DNA of 64,000 nt from Vicia villosa (taxonomy: Eukaryota; Streptophyta; Magnoliopsida; Fabales; Fabaceae). Under the pieces are notes generated by a model that saw nothing but the letters and a program-made list of their open reading frames with translations, made no database searches and was not told where the DNA came from. A program made the position numbers and the translations under genes. The stretch spans positions 124,001 to 188,000 of the forward strand of contig NW_026705395.1 of NCBI RefSeq assembly GCF_029867415.1, in the 5' to 3' direction. Below, piece by piece: positions 23,155 through 34,400 of this stretch; positions within the stretch are counted from its first letter, which is position 1; the number at the start of each line of letters is the position of its first letter.

Positions 23155-24102
23155 TGTTAGCTGGAGATTTCGACTTGAGAATATGTTTCTCGAAGAATTA
23201 GAGTTCGAAGAAAAATGGCTTTCAATGGCCATTCTCGAGAATAAATGGCTTTCAATGGACATTTCTGAGAATGTTATTTATGGTGAAGATGCCTAAAATC
23301 GAAGCTGAATCGAGATAGGTTGTCTTCAAGACTTAAGTATTTTTATGAAATACGAAAGTATTGAAACTTGTAGTATTTCGTTGCATTCTCACTAAAGAAC
23401 ACGTTGCCACGTATCGAAAGAGGATTCAGGCGGGAGGATTTGAAATTTGAAATACTCTGCATAACCCAACGAGGACAGATGGCGCCCCAGGGATTCAAAA
23501 CGCATGCATGTGAGCAACGTGGCATTTCGTTAGCGTAAGACCGTTAGGGTCAAATTAGTATAAATAAGGGTCTTAGTATCAGGATCCATGGTGTTCATTT
23601 TGTACAAATCACTCACAAATCACTCAAGTATCAAGTGTTAAGAGAAAGAGTTCGTTGAGAAATGTATGTATGACACCACACTTTAAATATGTTTGTATTT
23701 CTATTTACAGAATCAAAGTATCTTTAAATTTCCTTTACTTTTTCGCCTAGTCTTTCCTTTAATTCAAGTTTCTTTATTTTCTTCGATAAGTCTTTACATT
23801 CTTGCACTTTACATCTTTGAAATTTACATTTCTTTTACACTTTCGTCAAAGTTATATTTACGTTCATAACCAGTTTAGTTTTAGTTGTGTACTTTGTTAG
23901 TTTATTTCGCAAGTTATTTATATGTTCATACCATAAACAAGTTTTCGAAGCAAAACAAGAGACCAACAAACATGAACCAAATTATCCCGAAAGACAACTA
24001 TTTGACTATGTCCTAGGATCAATATAGTCGATCCTGCGAGTAACCAAAGTATATTTATAGTTTGGAGGACTAGCGGTTGTTTACCGGAAATCACCGTAAA
24101 CA
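23155..24102 (+). mobile_element. 3' LTR of the PMD-carrying gypsy element
   Basis: The LTR runs from TGTTAGCTGGAGATTTCG to ACCGTAAACA, 948 bp, with TATAAATA at 23559-23566 and a preceding polypurine tract. The same family forms the solo LTR at 13409-14362 in the opposite orientation. It is followed at once by Ogre-B tail, so the gypsy element had inserted there. The 5' LTR and gag-pol are gone. Confidence 0.88.
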
Positions 24103-24992
24103 ACCCCCAGCTAGAGTTGACAAATGAAGGTCTTCCTAAAGAAGATAGTTTGTTCACTCTTGATTTTCCCCTGCAGGTGAACAAATGGCAATCTTCCTCA
24201 AGAAAAATAGTTTATTCACTTTCGGTATCCACCGGCGGGTCGACAAATAGCAGTCTTCCTCAAGAAGATAGTTTGTTCATTCTTGGTATTCCTCAGCGGG
24301 TCAACAAATGGCAATCTTCCTCAAGAAGATAGTTTGTTCATCTTTAGTATTCCCCACTGAGTTAATGAATGGCAGTTTTCCCCTCGGAAAATAGTTCATT
24401 AATGCCCCGGCATAAATCGATGGCAGTATTTCCCCCCAAAGACAGTTCGTCCGTTTGCAAACATAGTCATTAGCTCCTCAAAAGGACGCATGGTCATATG
24501 GCATTTCTTCGAAAACACAAATCTGAAGGGAATTATGACAAGGTTTTCATCCACCATCAGATAACATCTCTCCAACAGATCCTAGTGAGAAGTTTGATGA
24601 AGAATCACACCTTTGGAGATTTTCTCTTTATCTGAGATATCGTCCAAAAAGAAAACTGAGACCAGTTTCGTGATCGAAAATCCAAAACAAGGGGAAGTTA
24701 CTTACCTTCTTCTAAAGCAATATCATTTAGTCAAAGAAGATGGACAGCGCATTTTACATTGCCCTCCATTTACCAGAGTTCGCGTGACACATTCCAAAGG
24801 AGTTTGCTTCCTTATCCCCCGCAGAATGCGACAACGGGATTAGGTCATGCACAAGCATCTCGTCATCACTGCAATATCTTAGAAACACCCAAAATTTGGG
24901 CATTTCTTTGGTATTTAAGTCTCTTCCACTCAGCAGAGACCAAGATGTCAATCTTCCTCCCTCGGGATGGAAGAAACTTAAATAGGGGCATC
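24103..24992 (+). mobile_element. Ogre-B 3' tail with short tandem repeat
   Basis: A ~60-bp unit (ACAAATGGCAATCTTCCTCAAG and variants) is repeated about four times between 24115 and 24360 and then decays. Hairpins ATCTTC-CTCAA-GAAGAT (24314-24330) and GTCTTC-CTCAA-GAAGAT (24253-24269) sit in it. The rest matches the layout of the Ogre-A tail, including TAGCTCCTCAAAAGGACGCA and ending TTAAATAGGGGCATC before the LTR. No coding sequence is present. Confidence 0.82.
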
Positions 24993-25332
24993 TGTCATAC
25001 CCTAATTTTTACCCCCCCCCCCTAAGATATCACATCACCTAACATGTCATAGATCTCCCAGTCAGATCAATAAAGATCCTAGAGCAATCACCTAGTCACT
25101 AGGTATTCTATTGGGGTTTCCAGTCAATGAGATCTAGGCAAAGGATCCATCAATAATCAACATGATCCTCAACACAATCATAGAGGTCAAGATGTTTCAT
25201 CCATCTCAAAATGATTTCCAACCTCAGGGCAATGAGCCTCCAGTTCATCAGTGCAACTGGATCGAGGTTTTAAGATCCTTAAAGACTGCAATCAAGATTT
25301 CATCTTGGAAGAGCTTCATGCCTGAAAGCATG
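24993..25332 (+). mobile_element. Ogre-B 3' LTR, first ~340 bp
   Basis: The segment starts TGTCATACCC after the polypurine tract. It resembles the first part of the Ogre-A LTR with substantial divergence (shared GGCAAAGGATC and CAATCACCTA-like phrases). It is cut at 25333 by another TGTCATACCCC start. The remainder of the LTR was not found in the window. Confidence 0.7.
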
Positions 25333-25824
25333 TGTCATACCCCAAAATTTGCCCACACTTTTCAAAATCGAAATTATTTCAAAAAATTGGATTTTTATAA
25401 AATTTTGGGTTCATTTACATTGACATCCTGAATTTTATAAATATTCGATTTAAAGTCTTTTTTAAAATATAATAGTTTACTCTTAAATTATTTATATTTT
25501 AAATAGCAAAATGCTGGTCGGTGCTTCATACACTTTCAATTGGCTTTTATTTTGAACAAATAATAGAGCACAACTTGTAAGGAAGTAAGGTTTGCAAGTA
25601 CAATGTCCCGGGTTCGAATCTCACTCCTAACATTTTTTCCTTTTTTATTTTCTAACTTTATTTTATTGAAAAATCACAAAAAATAAGTTTTTTATTATTT
25701 AAAGTATTATTTTCGTTTTCTATTTTAAGAGTATTTTTAAATATTTTTTTCCATGTAAATATTAATTTTATGCATTTTATAGCTCAAAAATCTAAAATAA
25801 GAAAAAAATCATATTAATTTTGGC
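25333..25824 (+). mobile_element. partial LTR of an Ogre-like element (Ogre-D)
   Basis: It begins TGTCATACCCCAAAATTTGC. A tRNA-like B box, GGTTCGAATC, lies at 25611-25620, and A/T-rich sequence follows. It runs without a recognisable LTR end into sequence that resembles Ogre 3' tails, so an internal deletion is likely. The right edge is approximate. Confidence 0.5.
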
Positions 25825-27529
25825 AGGTCATCTTTAGTATTCTGTTTGTCTTGGTGGGCAAGCAAGATAATAGAGGATACCAAAATCAATATTGTTTATA
25901 TGCAATACTTGTTTGTTTTTGAACTATAATAATAATGCACTGTATATGTTTGTCTTGAAGAAATTCATTCGCTCCCACTCTCATATGTTTTTCTTTGCTT
26001 GTGATAGCAAACTCTCGGTGATAAAGCATGATAACTCCGAAGGGAGAATGACGAACACATAATACTCATAACCTCAATTGGTGTGCTTTCGAGTAAAACC
26101 CTGTTGATGATGTACCGGCATTGTTTCAAATCCCCAAACACTGGAGATATAAGGAAGTTAATCCCTTGTCAACCCCTTTGATCCTTGAAGTAGGAGTTTC
26201 TTTTCCATACGAAAAACCCTCACATTTAACCTAGAGGCAAGGTAGTGTTCAATTAATCTGATCGAGCATTCAAAATTCATTAGGAGTGCACATCTAAAGA
26301 TACAACAATGGTTATCCTTCAAAAGGTTGAGGACAGTAAAAAACGAAATGGTTATCCCTCGCAGTAGAAGGTCAAAATATGACGATACAACAACGGTTAT
26401 CCTTCGTCGACCAAGAAATGAGGTAGTCACAATCTTTCCAACGAATCGAAGACGTCCCAGGATCATACGACTTGTTCAAAAAATAATAATGAATCGAAAA
26501 AAAAATAAAAAAAAAAGCCCGCTAAGTCAACAACTTGAAAACAAGTGACTTAGGCAAGAATTAGGGCATCCTGCTGGACATCAAAATCATAACTCAAAAG
26601 AATTTCTCCAGGAAAAAGTTAAGGAACATGAAACAAAAAAAATCCTTATCAAAAGGACGAGGTCGTGTGACAATAAATTCAAAGAACATAATTGTGTGAT
26701 CAGACACCAAATACGAAAGGTAAAGTGACTGCCATGTCCAAACACCTCATCGATTCCTCAATCGTCTCAAACTCCTTTTGAAAGATGAATGCTCGCACCG
26801 AGTTAACTGAACTTAGGTTGGAGAACATCAAGAAGGGGGTGGGCACCAATAAAATTTTGAGCCTAAAAATTCTTTTTTCTAAAAATCCGTGAACCTGGCC
26901 ACGTCACAACCCTAAAAGGTCCTAATTGAAGCAGGGTTAATTCGAAAGCATACTGTAACAAGAATACGGTAAACTGACTCCTAGGAGTTTTGCTAAAACG
27001 TTGAGTTGGTATCACACCACCTTTCACAAAAAAAAACTGATGTTTTGACATCCTTTCAAAAAAAAATTTTAAAACTTCAAGACAAACATGAACTTTGCAT
27101 TAGAATTATGTTTCTCATAATAAACATTCTTTGCATATGAACAAGTACTTGACATTGGGAAAGCTTCCATCATGAACTACAGACGAAAAGTTTAATCCTC
27201 TCAAGGGACAAGTTGTCTTTAGAAATCCATTGAGTTCGAGCAAGAATATCTCAAATTCGGATCACCCTCATGGGCACAAAAGCAGACGAAATACTCCATC
27301 GAGTTAGCATTCAGATATCTGGGGCAATCAGGTCAAGATTCAAAGGGTATCTTAAAACTGCTGAACAATCAGGGGCATTCACCTAAGAACAGTTGAAACT
27401 ACCTCTGACCCGGATCAATCAGGGGCATTGTTCCTAACTTCATGATACTGGGACAAGTTACCTACAATCCAGACGAAGATTCATTCTGATAAGCACTCCC
27501 GTCAAATTCCCATCATCTTAGTCTCTTGG

Positions 27530-28160
27530 CAATGATGTACACCAATCTACAACTTATTACATTGGTCCCCGAGCAGTAATAAGTTATCTCATTATCACAT
27601 TAGTCCCCTGGTAGTGGTATGAAGCTATATCTCTTTGGTATGTTATTCCATGGCAGTAACCACTGTCTATTCCTATCATGTTAGTCCCCTGGCAATGATA
27701 TACAACTACAACTTATTGCATTGGTCCCCGGGAAGTATTAAGTTATCTTCCTATCAAGTTAGTCCCCTGGTAGTGGTAGGAATCTACACCTCTTTGGTAC
27801 GTTAGTCCCCTGGCAGTAACTAAAATCCATTGTCATCATGTTAGTCCCATGGCAATGATATGTTACATCAGTCCCCGAGGAGTAACAATTTTCCTTCTCA
27901 TCATGTTAGTCCCTTGGCGGTGATCAGTTGGTTCTCATTTATCACATTAGTCCCCTGGCAGTGATTTCTACATTTATCTGTTACATTGGTCTCTGAGCAG
28001 TAGCAGTGCTTTCTTCCTATCACATTAGTCCCCTGGCAGTGATAACTATATTCATTTATCATATCAGTCCCCTGGCAGTGATATCTACATCTCACTTCGT
28101 TACATTAGTCCCCGAGTAGTAACAAAGTACTCTCTTATCACGTTAGCCCCCTGGAAGTGA
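27530..28160 (+). repeat. ~40-bp tandem repeat with TTAGTCCCCTGGCAGTG
   Basis: The phrase TTAGTCCCCTGGCAGTG, or a close variant, recurs more than ten times, alternating with GTCCCCGAGCAGTAAC. Units of about 40 bp pair into ~80-bp blocks. It is part of the Ogre-like tail and non-coding. Confidence 0.85.
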
Positions 28161-28162
28161 TC

Positions 28163-28345
28163 TTCTTCAGATACACTCCGGAAGCCTAAACCCCGGATAT
28201 TCTGAACCTCTACGCCAGATATACTCCGGAAGCTTGAACCTTAGATCTTCTGAAAAATCTACGCCATACATACTTCGGAAGCTTGAAGCCCGGATGTCCT
28301 GAACCATTATCAAATGCACATTCAGGAAAGCATGACCCTCTAGAC
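28163..28345 (+). repeat. ~55-bp tandem repeat, 3 copies
   Basis: Phrases ACTCCGGAAGC and GATATTCTGAACC/TCTACGCC recur three times with divergence. A separate 24-bp duplication (GACCCGTTGTACTGTTCAT) follows at about 28348-28390. Confidence 0.7.
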
Positions 28346-28390
28346 TTCTGACCCGTTGTACTGTTCATCTGGACCCGTTGTACTGTTCAT

Positions 28391-29961
28391 CATCTTCCTT
28401 CTCGCTACCTGGGGATTTACATGCGCTTTTTGTTGCGTACATACCTGTGAATTTTCCACCAGTTTTTCTCCTTCCATGGAACCTTGTAACCTCTTGGAAG
28501 TGAATGAGATGTTTATTTGCTCTTGAATTGGCTTGGAACAAAGAATTCTTGTATGCCCTAGTTTTTGTTGTTTTTTCACAACTTTGAAACCCTTGTGCTT
28601 CCCCCAATTTTTTCGTCCCCTTATGTTCTGACCATGTAGCATATATATATTAGAATATATTAGGTCAACTATATTGGTAAGAAATCATAAGATTAATGCC
28701 TTGGAAATTTGATTAAAAATTTGATGCAAATATTTCTATTTTCATTCAATCTCTTCTCAATCAAATATATTTGTTTTCTTTGGTCCCCAAGAATCATCTT
28801 TGATTGACAAAAATCAGATTATGCACCAAATTAATATTTATTATATTTTCTCTTGATTTAAATCAAAAAATAAATAAAATAAATAAAAAATAAAATCCAA
28901 ACCATGCACCAACGAAATTAATTGGTCTCCAAGGTGTCTCTTGGGCCTTTATATGATCCAAAATGAAGTCTCATGATTTAATTCTTTATTTTTGGTATTT
29001 TACTTGATATATTTGCCATTTAAATGAATAAAATTAAAATAAATAGAAATAAACATTCCAAAAATATAAAGATGGTTTTATAGGCCCTTTTATGGATCAC
29101 ATGTATGCTTGGAATCCAAAACTTAGGCCCATTAGTCCAAAAATCCAAAATTAGCCAAAATGACTTTCATGCCTTTCTTGAATTTTAACCAACTTGTGCC
29201 AAGCATATCTCTCTCATTTTTAAAGATATGTAAGAGTTTTAGGACTTTTTGGAAACGTCAAGATGTCCTCTACAAGCCACTTTGGAACCTTTTTTCCACT
29301 TGAGGATTTTATCTTTATGATATGGGCTTTGACAAAATACTGCTTTTGGTTGACTTTCAAAAAGGACCTATAATCTTTTGGACCATATCTCTTAAATGAA
29401 GCATTTTTAGCCTTGGCATTAGAGAGAAAAAGTTGTATATAATTCAATTCCTTAAAGATAGGCTTTAGTTGGGAAATTTCTGATGTTCCATGTGAAAGTT
29501 ATGGCTAGTCAAAGTTCAGTTGACTTTCTCCTATAAAACCCTAATTTAGAAACTATGAGCTTTGTTGATTTTTGAGTTTTTCTTGATGAATCATGATCAA
29601 CCCTTGATCAAATGATTAATGTTACTTCAAAATAAATATTTTGACCAAAAATCAAGAATTTTGACTGTACTTTGACCACTGTTGACTTTTAGGTCAAACT
29701 AGTCGACTGTTGGCTATCTGAGCCATTGACTGAGCAATCTTGTGAATTGAAGCTTGAATTTTATCATAGAGATATTTTGAAACATAAGAATTCATATGAA
29801 GTCCATTGGAGATCCTGATTCATCCCTTTTCACCAAGAAATTCAAAACCTTAGTTCAGAAGCCTCTGATTAGGAGAGTGTGCATTCAGCCAAGTCTTGAG
29901 CCTTTGATATTCAAATGAGCTTGAGTATGAAAATGTGGTGGGAAAATTTTGGGGTATGACA
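28391..29961 (-). mobile_element. LTR of another Ogre-like element, minus orientation
   Basis: On the minus strand it starts TGTCATACCCCAAAATTTTC at 29961. The downstream sequence has phrases typical of these LTRs (AGTCAAC-rich stretches, AACTTTCACATGG, TTATAGGTC). The other end is not defined; 28391 is a guess based on where the upstream tail arrays stop. No gene is present. Confidence 0.5.
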
Positions 29962-30027
29962 CTTCTCTATCCAATTTTTCCCCTCCAAAAAACGAATTTA
30001 AATTTCACTTTTCATTTCTCTCATATT
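29962..30027. other. unassigned 66-bp spacer
   Basis: Pyrimidine-rich sequence between the minus-oriented Ogre-like LTR and the duplicated Copia-1 3' end. Nothing recognisable is present. Confidence 0.4.
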
Positions 30028-30438
30028 TTCTCTAATGATGAAGACAGTGATGGGTCTGATGATTAGCTCTGATTCTGATTGTGTTTTGGCTCCTTTTGTG
30101 GCTAAAAAGGGGGAGTAATGGTGTGGTGGTTGTTTTGTTGTTAATGGTGGTTGTTTTGTTGTTTTGATGGTCTTTTGGTTTTTCTTGTTGGCTGATGGAC
30201 ATGGTTGTTTTTTTGTTGTTTTCTTTATTTTGGGTGTTCCCTGGTTCTCCCTGACAATGACAAGTGGTTTCTGTAACAGTTGATTAAGTAGATGTTCTCT
30301 GGTTTTCTGGTGATTAATCAAGATGCTGTTGTTTGCTTACAAAATTTATTTTTCTGTTGTTGGCTGTTGTGTATGCTCTGATATCTGTTTGGTTACATCT
30401 ATTAGTGTTTTAGCCAAAAATTTGCCAAAGGGGGAGTT
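30028..30438 (+). mobile_element. duplicated 3' end of Copia-1 (end of third ORF to polypurine tract)
   Basis: The stretch from GATGAAGACAGTGATGGGTC to CCAAAGGGGGAGTT matches 38302-38707 with only about three differences. It contains the last codons of the third ORF, its stop and the whole 3' untranslated region. It stands directly in front of the Copia-1 5' LTR, where unrelated flank and a target duplication would be expected. Confidence 0.92.
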
Positions 30439-31369
30439 TGTAGATGTTGTTGAATGGCTGTAATTTTTGGTAAAACTCATTGTGTTTCTATCTTGTCAAA
30501 TCTGGTGTCATGACATGCTTTCTACTGTTGTGAAGTTTTTCTTATGTAGGCCTTTACCTGATGTCAAGGCCGATGTCATGACATTTGCAGCTGTTACGTT
30601 CTTTTCTGTTTCTATTTATGGTTATGTGATCTGATAAGATTCCTGCGCTTTTTTTGGAAATGTTGGATTCTGATCTGATTCAAGAACGTCTTTGATGGTT
30701 ATTATTTTTAGTCCCTTGATTTATGGAAATTAGTTTTATTAGGTTTAAAACTAATTTGGATCAAAGGCCCAGCTGCTGCGTTTTTCTGAAGGCTATTTAT
30801 TTTACGAAGAAGCTGCAGACCAGATTAGGGTTTTTGATTGAGAAGCTTTAGGAGTTCTGTGTTTTAAGTTTTTGTGTTCTAGTCTTCTTGTAAGCCAAAC
30901 AATCATCATAATGATTGTCTTGGTCTAGGTGTTTTGATTTGAGTTGTAAGAAGTACTCAAAGCTTTTAAGCAAGAGTACTATTGTACTTGATCAAAGCTT
31001 TTAAGCAAGATCAAGTTGTGTCTTTGAAGTGTGTCTTCTCTTGTTATTCGTTGACTGTTTTTCATCACTGCTGTGATTGAGGGGGAGTGAGTAGGATCTC
31101 TGATCTAAGTTGTTTAGATTGAAGTTGCATTGGGTAGATATTAAGTGAAAGGAGTAATCTTGATCTGTATTACCTTTAATTGATATTACTTATAGTGGAC
31201 TTCCTCCCTGGCTTGGTAGCCCCCAGATGTAGGTGTGTTTGCACCGAACTGGGTTAACAACTTTCCTGTGTTGTTATTCTGTTTACTTCTTGTTCATTTG
31301 TTTAAAAGCATTCAGATAGTAATGTCGTGACATCCTGTACAACATCGCGTGTCTGAGTCCAGAATTTCA
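30439..31369 (+). mobile_element. Copia-1 5' LTR
   Basis: 931 bp, TGTAGATGTTGTTG to CAGAATTTCA. It has the same length as the 3' LTR (38708-39638) and differs at five positions by eye. It contains two copies of the palindrome TGTCATGACA (30506-30515 and within 30573-30584) and the phrase CTCCCTGGCTTGGTAGCCCC shared with Copia-2 and Copia-3. Confidence 0.95.
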
Positions 31370-31371
31370 AT

Positions 31372-31383
31372 TGGCATCAGAGC
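31372..31383 (+). promoter_or_regulatory. Copia-1 primer-binding site
   Basis: TGGCATCAGAGC, two bases after the LTR. It differs at one base from TGGTATCAGAGC, the complement of the initiator tRNA-Met 3' end that primes most plant copia elements. Copia-2 has the same variant (44455-44466). Confidence 0.85.
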
Positions 31384-31438
31384 AGGCACCCTGCCTGTTT
31401 TTACTGGGTGAGATCTAGGGACAGTATTTTCTGGTACT

Positions 31439-34400
31439 ATGGACAAAGAAGGTGGTGGATTTGTGATTAGACCACCCATTCTGGATGGTTCCAATTATGA
31501 TTATTGGAAACCTCGCATGGTGGCTTTTCTGAAATCCGTAGATAGTAAAGCATGGAGAGCTGTGAACAAAGGATGGGAACATCCTGTCATTACTGATAAA
31601 GATGGCAAGAAAACTCTTAAACCAGAGGAAGAATGGGACAAAGATGAAGAGGCATTGGCGCTTGGCAACTCTAAAGCCTTAAATGCTTTATTCAATGGAA
31701 TTGACAGGAATATATTCAGACTGGTACACCAGTGTGAACTAGCCAAAGATGTCTGGGATACCCTCAAGACTACTCATGAGGGCACCTCCAAAGTGAAGAT
31801 GTCAAGACTTCAACTGCTAACTACGAAGTTTGAAAATCTAAGGATGAGAGATGATAAAAGTATTAAGGATTTTCATATGAATATACTTGACATTGCTAAT
31901 ACCTCAGGAGCTTTGGGAGAGAAAATGTCTGATGAAAAGCTGGTGAGAAAAATCCTTAGATCCCTACCTAAGAGATTTGATATGAAAGTTACAGGTATAG
32001 AAGAGGCACAGGACATCAGCAAAATGAAGGTAGAAGAGTTAATTGGATCTCTTCAAACCTTTGAGATGGGGATTAGCGAAAATTCTGAAAAGAAGAACAA
32101 AAGCATAGCTTTTGTGTCCAACTCTCAAGAAGAAGCAGAGGAAAGTAGAGAAGAGAATCTATCTGAATCTATAGCTATGCTTGGTAAACAATTCAACAAA
32201 ATTATGAGAAGAATGGATCAGAAGCCAAGACCTAATGCCAAGAACATCTCATCTGACATTAGTAGATCTTATGACTCTGGCAGAAGAGCTAAACCATAAG
32301 AAAAGTACAATCACAGCAAAGGGATTCAATGTCATGGATGTGAAGGGTATGGACATATTAGAGCTGAATGTCCTACTTATCTCAAGAAACAAAAGAAAGG
32401 ATTGTCAGTCTCTTGGTCTGATGAGGATTCTGAGAGTGATTTTGAAGAAGAATCAGCCAAACATGTCACAGCCCTTACTGGGGTTTGCAATTCTGATGAA
32501 GATTCTAGTGAAGATGAGCTAACCTTTGAAGAACTGGCAACCTCCTACAGAAAGCTGTGTATCAGAAGTGCTGAAGTTTGTCAACAAGGTGAAAAGCAGA
32601 AGAAATACATAGTTCAGTTGGAGGCTGATAACAAAGGGCTTAGTAAAACTATATCTGAACTAAACAGTGAAATTATCATGTTACAATCCAAACTTGATCA
32701 GATGTCAAAATCTGTAAAAATGTTGAACAGTGACTCGGATATGTTGGAGGAGATTTTGCAGATTGGAAAAAGTTCAGGAGATATGTCTGGTATAGGATTT
32801 GTTGGTGCAAAGAAACATTCCCAAGATAGTAGCAGAACTAAACCTGAAGCTGAGATGTTGAAACCAATGTCAAAACATGTGACTCAACATCACGAGAAAA
32901 GTGAAATGAAGAGAAAGTTTCAAAGATGGAGATGTCATTACTGTGGAAGATTTGGGCACATTAAGCCTTTTTGCTTCAGATTATATGGATACCCAGATCA
33001 AGCTCCTTACTACAAACCTAAGCAGATCATGCCCATCCATAAGCAACAATGGAAACCTAAAAATATGGCTTTAATAGCCCATACATCTCTTAGAGTTTCA
33101 GCCAGAGAAGATTGGTATTTTGACAGTGGATGTTCCAGACACATGACTGGAATCAAGAATCTGCTTGTTGATATCAAGAATCATTCTACTAGCTATGTAA
33201 CCTTTGGTGATGGAGCTAAAGGAGAAATCAAAGGAGTTGGAAAACTAGACTGTTCAGGAGTGCCAAATTTAGAAGGTGTTTTGTTGGTCAAAGGCCTGAC
33301 TGCTAACCTCATAAGCATCAGTCAACTCTGTGACCAAGGATACCAAGTCAACTTCACTAAAGCTGAGTGTGTGGTTACTAATGAAGAAAAGGAAGTAGTA
33401 ATGAGGGGAGTCAGATCCAAAGATAACTGCTACTTGTGGGTGTCTCATGAATCCAGCTACTCAACTGTATGTTCTAAAGAAGAAGAAGCAAAGCTGTGGC
33501 ACCAAAAACTTGGCCACCTTCATCTAAGAGGTATGAAAAGGATTATTTCTCTGGAAGCTGTGAGAGGAATTCCTAATCTACAAATTGATGAAGGGAGAAT
33601 ATGTGGTGAATGTCAGGTGGGAAAACAAACCAGGATGTCACATCCAAAGGTTAAACATCTGACCACTTCCAGAGTTCTTGAACTGCTCCATATGGACTTG
33701 ATGGGACCAATGCAAATGGAAAGTCTTGGAGGAAAGAAATATGCTTATGTGGTTGTGGATGACTACTCCAGATACACTTGGGTAAACTTCATCAGAGAAA
33801 AGTCAGATGTGTTTGATGTTTTCAAGGACCTGTGTCAAAGAATTCAAAGAGAAAAAGAAAATGGTGTTGTGAGAATTAGAAGTGATCATGGAAAGGAATT
33901 TGAGAATCAAAAGTTTGCTGAGTTCTGCTCCTCTGAAGGAATACATCATGAATTTTCATCACCTATTACTCCACAGCAAAATGGGGTTGTTGAAAGAAAA
34001 AATAGAACCATTCAAGAATCAGCCAGAGCTATGATCCATGCTAAGAATCTTCCTATCTACTTCTGGGCTGAAGCCATGAATACTGCTTGTTATGTCCATA
34101 ATAGAGTTACCTTAAGAAAAGGAACCTCTACCACATTATATGAGATCTGGAAGGGAAGAAAACCCACTGTCAAATACTTCCATGTGTTTGGTAGTAAGTG
34201 TTACATTCTTGCTGATAGAGATCACAGAAGGAAGATGCATTCCAAGAGTGATGAAGGGATCTTTCTGGGCTACTCTACAAACAGTAGAGCCTATAGAGTG
34301 TTCAACTCAAGAACCAGAGTAATAATGGAGTCCATAAATGTTGTGGTTGATGATGTCCACAATCAAGCTGATGTCACAAAAGATGTCGGAACATTCTGGG

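Larger units (their letters stand above)
25825..28345 (+). mobile_element. Ogre-like 3' tail remnant
   Basis: Sequence around 26010-27060 matches the Ogre-C tail at about 56970-57790 in the same order. Shared phrases are GGGAGAATGACGA, TGGAGATATAAGGA, GTCAACCCCTTTGA and GGGCATCC..GCTG. Two tandem arrays follow (27530-28160 and 28163-28345). The expected polypurine tract and LTR are missing, so the right end is truncated. Only short, unconvincing open frames occur. Confidence 0.65.

Noticed and set aside
13409..24102. A Mutator-like DNA transposon with ~950-bp terminal inverted repeats carrying a PMD gene
   Set aside because: Each arm has LTR features (TG...CA ends, TATA box). The left one has its own near-TSD in continuous Ogre-B coding sequence. 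The right one has a polypurine tract. The interior includes Ogre-B RT, which belongs to the host element.
27530..28160. CRISPR-like alternation of repeats and spacers
   Set aside because: Repeats are imperfect and spacers are themselves related; this is an ordinary tandem repeat in a plant retrotransposon tail.
25333..29961. One element bounded by inverted TGTCATACCCC ends
   Set aside because: Similarity between the two ends stops after about 20 bases, no target duplication is seen, and the interior is a plus-oriented Ogre-like tail followed by a minus-oriented LTR. Two separate fragments explain it better.
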